The notes beneath the pieces are model-generated. The model was not told where the DNA came from. It made no database searches and saw nothing but the letters and a program-made list of their open reading frames with translations. Below, in pieces: positions 54,768 to 64,000 of a DNA stretch of 64,000 nucleotides (the stretch's first letter is position 1; every line of letters begins with the position of its first letter). The translations under genes and the position numbers were made by a program. The DNA comes from Trichostrongylus colubriformis. Its lineage: Eukaryota > Nematoda > Chromadorea > Rhabditida > Trichostrongylidae. The DNA lies in the NCBI GenBank assembly GCA_963978905.1, contig OZ022257.1:18681664-18745663 (forward strand). Direction: 5' to 3'.

Positions 54768-57700
54768 GTATCTAGCATCGAGTGCAGTATAAAATCAATT
54801 AGTGAGTGATGATTTCGTTTCATTTTTCAGGTGTTTTCCACCTCACAACCTGGCGGTGTGACGGTTGCTCCTCCACGACCGCTTATCAATTATTTCATTC
54901 TACCCACATTTATTCTTCATGTGGTCGGTCTAGCCTGCCTATGGGCGCTCTGGTACTACCTACGGTACGTTTCTGCCGACTGTGTTCTCGTTTTTGATTC
55001 GTTCCATTCCGTAGGGTATCCTCTATATATTTTTCTCCTGTCTATCCAGCAAATACAGTGAATCACCTCTGCTACCTCTGCCGTCTGGGAGCTCTTCTTG
55101 TTTCTGACCAAGTTTTCGTCGCATTTTCGTTTTTTTTTTAGTTAAACGCTTGTTCAGATCGATTTTCCTTGCTCCTTTATTACGACGCCACTTTATTGGG
55201 TTTTCTCATATTTTGGCTTTTTCCTCATTTTACTGACCAAAAGTCTAGGGTGGATTGAGGAGTCAACAAAAAACGATTACGGTATATTTGAACAAAACGA
55301 GCTACTGCTCGCTCTTTCGCTTTGTTTTGAACCATCTCTTCCGTTGAGATGGGTTCAACAAAAAATTGTGATTTCATTTGTCCGTACAAATATTATGGAC
55401 TTTCACAGTATGAGTGGCTCATGGTACATACACCTGTAATGGACGCCATTTGTAAATAGTCTGATCGTTTCATTATTAGTTTAAGCAGCTGAGCATGCCC
55501 AAATATGTATAACTAATTCACACTGCTCTTATTGTATTATCGTTCCATATGTTGGTATAATTGTATTGCTGTATAATCCTTCATATTTGAGCTTTACAGA
55601 TTATATCATGCACAGAAAACTATGTATATAACCTCTCTGCTTCATAATTTTTTAGTCTGCATCCAAAGAAAATGCGAGAATGAAAAAAATCGAAGGAATT
55701 TCGTAAGAAAGAAGACAAACCCAGAGGAAAAATTCGATTTGCTTTTTGAAATCTTTGACCACTTCTATAATATTTGACGAGCACGACTCGTGAGCTGTTT
55801 ATTTTGCAAAAAGAATTCTAACATTTAGCCTGAAGGCTGTGTTTCGATTTGCTTGTACTATTCCTAATATAAATTTTATGGGCGCGACAGTACAGCATGT
55901 TAATTTTGGCAAGGCTTAGGTTCAGAAAGATAGGTTGAATTACCGTGATCGATGCCACGAGTATCTCAGTCATTGGTTGGGCATCATAGAATGTCCTCCT
56001 AGTATTTGCTAATAATTAACTGTTTAATAGTGGTGCGTCGCAACTATGCAGTTGACAGCTCATATGACTGTAGTATCCCATCTTGACATATCCTGTACGT
56101 ATAATCTTGTATATATCTAATGCGATTGAAGAGGCGTGACAGCACAGCTGTAGAGTTAGGATGAAATTGCTCATTTTAGGTTTACCACGGTCTTTCCTTT
56201 CCATCATCGTGTGTTCTACTGCCGAGATGTGCATCTATACAAGCCAAATTATGTACCTGAAGATTTTAATGTCTACGTTTCATATCCACTTCTATACTGC
56301 CTTGGATTCATTCTGCCACCACTTGTTGTGAGTTTGATCTTCTCGTTTTTTTTCGCATCGAGACGATTTCAGTTTTCTTATCAGCCCCTATCTGAGGAAG
56401 ATGATATAGATACTGAAACAATTTCAAAATTGTTTTTGATCTAAATTGTGATTGTGCCTTTTCTTACTCATCGAGGAATTTTATAGCTCTTTCACTGACT
56501 GTATCTTCAAGATCCGCCACAAAAATAAATTTGCAGCTGCGTTTTTCGTCTCCGGGCGGGTTATGGGTAAAGATGTTCGTGACCGAGTTTTTGGATCTCA
56601 GTAGCTATTGATTGCTGCGACCCGGTTCATTGTGTGTGGAAAGCTTGTATTGAAGCGGGATTCTATGGATGTAGCCATTGATTTTGTTCCGACAAGGGTT
56701 CAAGGGGAGGATTCCCCTGAACAAGTTCAGGAGAAGGTTGAGTGTCTATGGGGCGTAGCATATCCGAATAAGGCTGTTTTCCAAAAGTCTTCGAAGTATG
56801 AAGTTTTAATTATCTTCCTGAAAAATAATTCTTCTTCAAGCCTTTAGGAATGAAGTAACCAGTCGATGTGGATCAGCTGAGTCGAGTTTCTTTGAGAACT
56901 TTGCTTTAAAACAATCGCTTACGTAGAGAGACAAAAAGACACCTGAGATTCGCTTGTCCGTTCCACTGTATTTTCCAGCCTAATGGTCGAGATGTTCAAT
57001 ATTTGCGTTGCAGCTGCTTGGACCTCGAACGTCGTGTTTGGGGATTAGACGACGATTTTGCACCGTTCCACCGTCCTTACGTACTACGCATGTCCGCTTT
57101 AGTGAGACCACACCTGGGACTAGCAAATACAACATAGGAAAATACTGCGGAAACTTTTGTTCCAGAGCCCTTCATCTTACTAGAAGGCTGATTCCACGTT
57201 ATCTGTTTGTGGTCAGAAGCTCCATTGCGCACCTAGAATTTTTAACTGAAATGTCAGTGAAAAAATAAAACAATTCGCCAGAAACACTGGAAAACATGCA
57301 GCTCCTATAGTAACAGCACGGGCAAGTCATGGGCGAGTTCTCGAGAGTGTTGGGAATTGATGCGAGAAAAGAGAGTGAGCTAGACGCTCCAGCAGGGGAC
57401 CAAACGCAAGAGAAACTGGAATGCCTCCGGTGCCATCCTTGCCTTACGTAAGGGGGGGGGGGTTGATTCCCGATTAACCTAGCATTACTGACGGAGAGCA
57501 GCAGTTAACCTGCATTAATTTTGCATACTCCTCCGTATGATGATTGATTTTCTTGCGAGTCTACTCAATGGTAAATGGACAAGCCGGAGACGCACTCATT
57601 GCCCATGACACTATTTTCGGTTTTCAAGGCTAATGAATGAAAGTAAGAGAGTGATGGCATTCAATCGCACAAGAATTTCACTTTCAAGATTCACTGGTTT

Positions 57701-60700
57701 CGAATACCTCCTGTCATGTTCAGCTAGCAAGCTGTTTGGTGCCCAAAAGGTAATTTAGCAGAGGGTTCATTCGACTGGATTTCATTTGTGTAGCGATCGA
57801 TAAAAGTGAGTCGCAATTGGAACACCGACAAAATGAGATCGCGACCATTCTTCTTATGTAGTAAAAGTTGCCGTTGCAACGATTTGAAAACAAATTCTCA
57901 GAAATTATTTTTGCTTCCGTAGTATTAGTTGATTACAGCAACGAAAGGAATCGTAGGTAGTTGTGTAGTTCCTAATTTCAAATTGTGATTTCCTTAAGTG
58001 ATCTTCGATTTTCAAATTCGTCCAAATAAAATCAGCAAACATAAGTGCAGGGTTCGGCGTTGGTCGGTGATTTCTTGAGGGGGTCGTACTGGCTCATTGG
58101 AGAAAAAGTATTTTTGTTAAGCCGAGAGATAGCTGGGTACTAGTGCAGGCAGAATCACAAGTGCAACCTCTTGCCCAAATTTTCAGTAAAAATTCAAGTT
58201 TTTTGGTTGAAGTTCTGAACCTTCAAATTTTATGGTTAGGGAGAAAGGTGGAGGTCGCACACAATCAGATATGCAACGAATTTCCTTTACGTGATACTTG
58301 GTTCTTACTGATAGTTCTGTCAGCGTCACTTGTGTATTCACCATTCAATAGAATTTAGACGTCCCCTCAACTCTGAACTTGCAGATGTTCATTGGTGAGG
58401 TGATGTTCTGGCTGTTCTCTACAAAACCTCGAAAAACGGTGTATGCAAACTGTGGTGAATGTAAAGTACATCTGTTCACGAGACGACTTCTCCGATTCAT
58501 CGGTGAGTTCAGAGTCTGAATCGCGACCTCAAGCACGTGAAAGTATCAGTTGATCTCATTCCAGCTGTATTTTTGTGTGGAGCGTTAGTAACGCAAATTT
58601 TCGTCGACACGATCAAACTAATGACCGGCTACCAACGACCGTACTTTCTATCGTTATGTAATGTCTCTATTAGGTAACACTTAATTTTGACCATAAATTT
58701 TTCGCTGTGATATTCGAATGACTAACGACTCACTTCAGTGCCTGTACGGCTCCATTAGAGCACTCGCCGTCACCGTCGCCCCACTTGGCGTGTAACTTCC
58801 GTGGAGCTGACGAGCTGCGATACGCTTGGCTCACCTTTCCTTCACTGCATGCGGCCTTCTCCAGTTATTCGTGCATTTTCGCATCGGTATGTTCACCAGC
58901 TTATCTAAACTGTTCTGAACAGGAAGGTAAATAGTTTTTACATGGAATCCGAAAAGCGGGGAACTTGTTTAGGGTCTACTAACTGACCTTTCGAATATCC
59001 CGAGGAAAAGGGCCCCTCCCTGTTAGCAGTAGACTAAGAAAAGGTTAACTCAGTCGCTCGTTCCAAAGCTCGAGCAAACGGCTTTACTCAGAGTCGGGGC
59101 TGCTATGCTGTCAGGGCAGAGCAGTTTGTGTCGGCGGCGTTGAACTGACGTTCAGAGGGGTGCAAAAGGAGAAAAAAGATTACTCGTGATGTCTCGGGTA
59201 GATATAAGCGCTGTTCCGAGCGCGGAAAACATGTATAGATCGGGTTTGCGTCAGCTCAGATCATCCAAAGACTGCGGGTGGGGGTCGATTGGTCAAATTT
59301 TCGCTTCGCAACGTTGCACTCGCGGCGCCGGAGGCACGGCTTGCTGCAGTCGTTTGGAAATACGCTCAGTATGCAGTGGGCTAGTATCATTATGAACCTT
59401 CAAATATTGCAGGTTGGAAGCTTCAGAAGTACTTATATGTTGTGGTTGTTGCTGTTTCAACGGATAAAACTACTAACAACTCGCACTCTCCGCGCCACTC
59501 GCCGCTGAGGGCCCTGCGAAAATTCGACCAATCGACCCCACCCAAAGACTGTGATAGGGGTAATGAGTAATGAAACTACTGAAGTGATCATTCAAATGAA
59601 ATCTACTGGTATTGGAAGACTATGTGGGGCAAAATTCACTCTGAAATCTCTTTTGACAGTTTCCACTCATTCTAATAGGGCCCGCCCCTTTCGCTAACAG
59701 AGCTCGCCTTCTCTCTGAATCAGCAGTGGAAGGGCGGTCTCAATACTCGGGTTTTTGACTGTTCCATTTCGTTTTTTTTTTACTAAATATTACTAATAAG
59801 CAGCTGGAAATCCGTATTCAATATGCTTTGGTATTCGGCTCTAACTACCCCTACCACTACCTTTAAATGGCCAAAATTACTGATCAGTCAAGAAACGAAC
59901 ATAACGAACACTTCGTGCTAACAAATTGCATCAACATATCAATGAGATATATGACACCTCACTATCACTTAACAAACTATTACATATCAAGGCGCAATAA
60001 GGTAGGACAGCTAGGGCCAATAAGCTATTGCCAGGATTTATCTCTGGGAACAGTATGAGACCGATTGCTGAAGAAGAACAGGATAAACAATCTATCGCTT
60101 ATCATGATTCTTTAGTAGCTGCACGGACGGGAACGGAATATTTGAGGGACTACGATTACGTCGAGCATGTCAAATGAATAGCTCGCGCTAGGCATGTGGG
60201 TGGGTGTGTTTTGAATGGTGCCGTAGGTAGCGAACGATCACTGGTATGGCTAAAGGCACCGAAAGGAGTAATTCTGGAGAGGTGATGCATAGCGGAACTC
60301 GCATTGAAAAAGAGCGACCTGGGTTCTCACCTTGACCTCGCAGTACGTGTCATTCCACAGATCATCAGCCGGGAGAGTTGTCGGCAAGGGCGGGACATCG
60401 TTCGCGGCCGGGAATTAGCCTCTTGCGCGTCTGCAATCTAGCCCCGGCTAGTGACGCAAAGGGGCGCGAAAGAGAAGAGGGTTATTGGGTTCCTATTTCT
60501 TTGACCTTTCTTCAGTCAATCTCGTTCTTTCTCTGCTGTTACACTGCTGAGCAGCTCTACTTCGATAATACACAACTGCCAAATCCACATCTCCCGATGT
60601 CTTCAAGGTGGGGTGGGGAAGCACTTTTGCGAGGTGGCCTAACCGGAAGTCATTTCCGTACACCTCTCATGAGGTGAGGTTCAAATCTGGGACTGATTAA

Positions 60701-63700
60701 CGTTCATCCCCTTCTCTAATTTTTTGTATGGGTGGGTGGGTGTTTTTGAAAGCTTGTCAAAAGTGCAATGTCTCTTTTGACCGAGCGGACTGGCCAATTC
60801 GAAAGTTCCACTGATACTAGCACACTGCCTGGAATGTACGAGTGAGCGAATCAGTTCCGGAAACAAAACCATCAGTGCAGAATGTTAAGACAGTATACCA
60901 TAAGCTTTGAACGTGCCTAATAAATTTTGTGCAACGCTTATGTTTGTATGGCGCTCTTCTAAGTGAAGTGTGAGGTATACCCCCATTAAATTCTCGTTTA
61001 TTTCAAGACTCTAACCACCAAAGCACCACTACAACTTAGCGAACTTGCAACTTTGTGTCCCAGTTTAGGCAATGCATTTACCTCATAGATCATGGAGCTT
61101 GCAATAATTCATCGAAGCAATCCTTAAGGCTTGCGAGAATTTGAGCGCTCGAGGAATGGACTTAGACGAAACTCTCACGGAAATTTAAGATCTTCTGTTG
61201 CCCACATATTTGTGTTACCAGTTGGGCTCGCGCACAGTACTGCGCGCGTCACACATGGAAGCATGCTAATTGGGCTTGATCGTACCAATCGATCAGTATC
61301 GTCATTCAAACGGTTTGCAGAAACAGGAAATTTACAAAAAACGGAAAAGGGGGACAAAATCCCTCCCGTCAGTCTGGTCCTTCCACATTAGTCGATTTTG
61401 ATCAAACTCATTCGAAATCTCATCTTTATTGCGACGAGATATATGCATTTCCCGCTAGGCTCCTTTCAACAATTATCAGTTGCTATCACTTCCGTTCTCT
61501 CACCATTGATGTTCACTTACCACCCCCCCCCCATTGTTGTTCGGCGGAAATTCGAACTACATAGTTGCACTTCTTCTATTAGGTTGATTCAATATGAATC
61601 GGACAAATTGACAATATTTTGTCTTTATCGTACAACTTTTTGATGACAACTGGGAATCACTTGTCATATGCTCTATTCTTATCGATGACTTTCTGCTACC
61701 GGTTAGGCAGATCGCGGATGCCTTTGCTCCAGAAGGCCGGAGGCTGGGCCTCGAAGAAATTCTCGCGTGCCTCCTTGGCGTCAACGCGAGTTTTGAAGTC
61801 TTGGCCGTCCAGGTGGCATTGGAGCTGGGAGGAAAGGGAGAAATCCGAAGGGGCCAGGTCTGGGGAGTACGGTGGGTGTGGAAGCCGGAGCAACTGTATG
61901 AGAGCAGCTCGCCTTCTTCAATCTCGCAATGTGCGGTCTCGCGTCGTCGTGCTGGAAGTAGACATGTGACCACCGCCGTTGCGAATTTCGGACATTTTCC
62001 TTCAAATCTCGTAATCGACAAATGTAGACGTCGACGGATACTGGTGTACCTTCATCGAGCAGCTCCCAGTATTCTACGCCGTGTACCTTCCACCAAATGC
62101 GGTCTTCGTCTTCGATGGAATAGTCGCCCGACGCAACCTTCGAATGCCACAAATACACTGAACTTCTGGCGAGGGCATGCTCCTTGCAAACTTCCTTCAG
62201 GCTTCTTTCCATATCCGCGGGTTCTTGGCCAGATATCGATAGAAAGAGTATGACGTTGCGGATATGGTCTCTGGACGGCTTGAAATTTTGCGGCATGGTG
62301 GCGGAATGAAACTTCTTTGGAGTGTTTGTTCGATTGTGTTCTGAAGAGCTTTTCATTCTCATTCCAACGGTACCTTGCGCGTCCATTTTTCTTAACTCAT
62401 TGCTGAGTTATGGTTTTTGGAAGTCATCACTACCATTTGTCCGATTCATATTGAATCAACCTAATATTTTTGTCGATTTCTGCTTCCGTGCTAAAGATAA
62501 TTGGGTTTTCCGCGTTTCTGTTCCTGAATAGTACAGTGATGTCAAGAGGAATCACAATCATGGAATTTTTAACTAAACTACATCAGGGCTCCTCAACACA
62601 TGGCGAACTTTCCCTGGTAAGGTACAATGAAGGTCAATAAAGTTTGCAAGCCACTAGTTGTACGGTCATATGGGTTGATGACGTGCGCAGTAGCATCCTA
62701 CGTGCGAGATTCTTCAACACTTGCCATCATATTAAAGGCAGTGATAGGGAAAATTTGGATGAAATGTGAAAAAATGGTGAATCTGATGGGCGAGATGACC
62801 AGTAATACGACGGTGAAGAAAAAACGGAAGTAAGTGACCAAACGCCCAAAAAATAAAACCCAGTCCCATCACTGATTCTTGACGCGACCATTCCGTCAAG
62901 AGGCGGGTAGCCCGGACGACTCTGCTATTGGCATGTAGCCAGGTAATCAATGAGCAAAAACAGCAAGGAAGCAATACGAAATCTTGAAAGGCATCCCATC
63001 GTTGACTGCAGACGAGCGAAGACATCAAGTGAGAATTAATGAAAAAGAAGAGAAGAGTAGAAAAGAAAAACTTACAAACTTTACGGGTAAACAACAAAAG
63101 TCGAAAACACTGAAAAAGATAATCAGTGATTATAAGAGAGTATGCGACGTTCTTTTAACGAAAGCGCCTCCAGCGAGGCCCCATCGCCTTGGTCAATTCC
63201 ACTCCAGGCAATTAGGGATGCTCGTCGTTATAAGGCGGACCGAGCCAAGAAAGGCGGCAGGAGCTAATGCCACAGCTCAAAGACGCGCTTTCGCACGGTA
63301 TTCCGCAAATGGGCCTTTCAAAGCCGTAGTTTTTCACTGAATGACTCCTCTTTGGATTCCATATCACTCACATACCCCTACCACTGTCTTTAGCGATAAC
63401 GACCAATGTCCAATCAATGATGGTTTCAGTGCTACATCTACTACATGATCAATCTTCGCGGTGCTCCTCTACTTCGCCCATTCCTCATCTTTGGTTTCAT
63501 TGGTCTCTGTATTGTTGACTCATTCTCGCGTATCAACGGCTACAAGAATCACTGGCGAGACATCTGGGTCGGCTGGTTGATCGGCTTTCTGATCGCTTTC
63601 TTCCTGGTTCGTAGATTTCCTGACCATATTTTGCCTTACGCGTGAAAACCTCTTCATTTAGTGCCATTGTGTGCTATGCTTCCAAGAAATCTACCATATG

Positions 63701-64000
63701 GTCATGGAAAAGCCGCCAGTGGTCGAGGAACGCGTGTCGCCATTCTTCTCGTGGTTCCGCCTTCCCAGAGTGCAAGCTCCTTCAGTTCGAGAGGAATATG
63801 TGTGAGTACATATTCAAAGATCGAAGATGGCATCCACAAGTGAATTCGGGAAACTGTGCTCATTCATCTTTCAGAGTTTATGAAGAAGATGTGCCCCAGG
63901 CAGAGACAATGCCTCGCCAACGCAAGACCCAAGATCGGCAATACGAGGTGAGTTCTGTTGGAAGAAATGGAAGACAAGTGCCTTTCAGCCCCAAGAATGA
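54747..64000 (+). CDS. Phospholipid phosphatase-related six-span membrane protein (PLPPR/LPP, PAP2 fold), 5' end tentative
   Basis: Exons: 54747-54767 (tentative start exon, MVQDQLQ), 54831-54964, 56180-56327, 58385-58502, 58565-58673, 58739-58886, 63430-63610, 63687-63801, 63875-63947, 63989-64000. All phases agree; about 352 aa. Six hydrophobic spans are visible, and FYCRDVHLYKPN after span 1 is typical of the family. PAP2 motif 1 is intact (K158-LMTGYQ-RP). Motif 2 reads FPSLH (His214) instead of PSGH. Motif 3 reads SRINGYKNHWRD, so the nucleophilic His is Asn266. The same His-to-Asn change occurs in the catalytically dead PLPPR (plasticity-related) clade, whereas true LPPs have SRxxxxxHxxxD. 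Phosphatase activity is therefore doubtful. The last acceptor (63987-63988) gives PQE and TGA exactly at the window end. The 63611 donor and 63686 acceptor are the least certain splice sites. Confidence 0.82.
56328..58384. other. Long intron of the PLPPR-like gene
   Basis: A 2.06-kb intron between a GTGAGT donor and a TTGCAG acceptor. It contains a G-run at about 57449-57460 and a GGGGGTCGTACT motif at about 58079. No coding feature could be supported. Confidence 0.5.
59276..59543. repeat. GC-rich dispersed repeat with inverted ends (copy B)
   Basis: The left end, GGGTGGGGGTCGATTGGTC, is mirrored by GACCAATCGACCCCACCC at the right end. The interior matches 13275-13524 in order (CTGCAGTCGTTTGGAA, GCAGTGGGCTAGT, TATATGTTGTGGTTGTTGCTG, ACAACTCGCACTC). 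It sits in the last long intron (58887-63429) of the PLPPR-like gene. Confidence 0.72.
60628..60690 (+). repeat. Possible tRNA-derived SINE fragment
   Basis: TGGCCTAACCGG (60635-60646) fits a pol III A box and GGTTCAAATCT (60678-60688) fits a B box at plausible spacing. The acceptor and T stems do not pair, so it is not a functional tRNA. Only the two boxes support this. Confidence 0.25.
61579..62464 (-). mobile_element. Mariner transposon, internally deleted and frameshifted, perfect terminal repeats
   Basis: The ends TTAGGTTGATTCAATATG... and their exact inverse are flanked by TA (61577-61578, 62465-62466). Including the TA, 32 bases match perfectly. The minus strand reads a mariner transposase in pieces: MPQNFKPSRDHIRNVILF (N-terminal HTH), YWELLDEGTPVSVDVY, VYFQHDDARPH, then in another frame [37 protein letters not shown]. 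At 886 bp it is about 400 bp short of full length: the region between the N-terminal helices and the catalytic core is lost. It lies in an intron of the PLPPR-like gene, antisense to it. Confidence 0.93.

Noticed and set aside
60628..60700. Candidate tRNA gene
   Set aside because: A and B box-like sequences are present, but the acceptor and T stems do not pair.
62984..63340. 118-codon Lys-rich open frame just upstream of a PLPPR exon
   Set aside because: Its composition suggests low-complexity or repeat sequence, and it does not join the 63430 exon in phase through a visible donor.

Overview
This is animal nuclear DNA, most likely from a parasitic clade V (strongylid or hookworm-like) nematode. 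The genes are split into many short exons. Introns are either about 55-80 bases or have been expanded to kilobases by repeats. Splice acceptors are of the TTTCAG type, two genes have a probable spliced-leader acceptor just before the ATG, and the proteins look most like nematode orthologues. The genus is inferred; the lineage is only as good as protein and repeat resemblance.

Three protein-coding genes lie on the + strand. (1) 4816-25429: a complete phospholipase C-gamma (plc-3 type). I resolved 31 exons, 4047 coding bases and 1348 residues, with every exon phase agreeing: PH, EF hands, catalytic X box, split PH interrupted by SH2-SH2-SH3, Y box, C2, and a Ser-rich basic tail. (2) 44836-50728: a complete chaperonin subunit CCT-beta (cct-2), 13 exons, 528 residues. 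(3) about 54747-64000: a six-span lipid-phosphatase-related membrane protein (PLPPR/LPP family). Its presumed catalytic His is replaced by Asn, and its stop codon is the last codon of the window if the final acceptor is used.

The rest is dominated by transposons. There is a decayed minus-strand LINE in plc-3 intron 29 (about 22.0-24.7 kb) and a CR1/Jockey-like LINE with readable ORF1, endonuclease and reverse transcriptase but several frameshifts (31.1-34.6 kb). A second, more decayed CR1-like copy abuts a piece of an RTE-type LINE (37.3-40.5 kb). An internally deleted mariner has perfect 32-bp terminal repeats (61.58-62.46 kb). Several foldback (inverted-repeat) elements occur: a 1.38-kb mariner-ended palindrome (2.09-3.47 kb), a 673-bp mariner-ended one (15.12-15.79 kb), and GC-rich elements whose ends resemble GGCCGC and are flanked by TTA (10.7-11.2, 42.7-43.2, and two in cct-2 introns). 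A relic of a piggyBac-like Cys-rich C-terminus sits beside repeated palindromes (41.9-43.6 kb).

Functionally, plc-3 hydrolyses PIP2 downstream of tyrosine kinases, CCT-beta is a housekeeping actin/tubulin chaperonin subunit, and the PLPPR-like protein is a membrane protein. Apart from plc-3 and the PLPPR protein both touching lipid biology, I see no sign that the three genes act together. The features I consider most worth follow-up are the foldback elements, a 22-bp perfect hairpin in a plc-3 intron, and the altered PLPPR active site.
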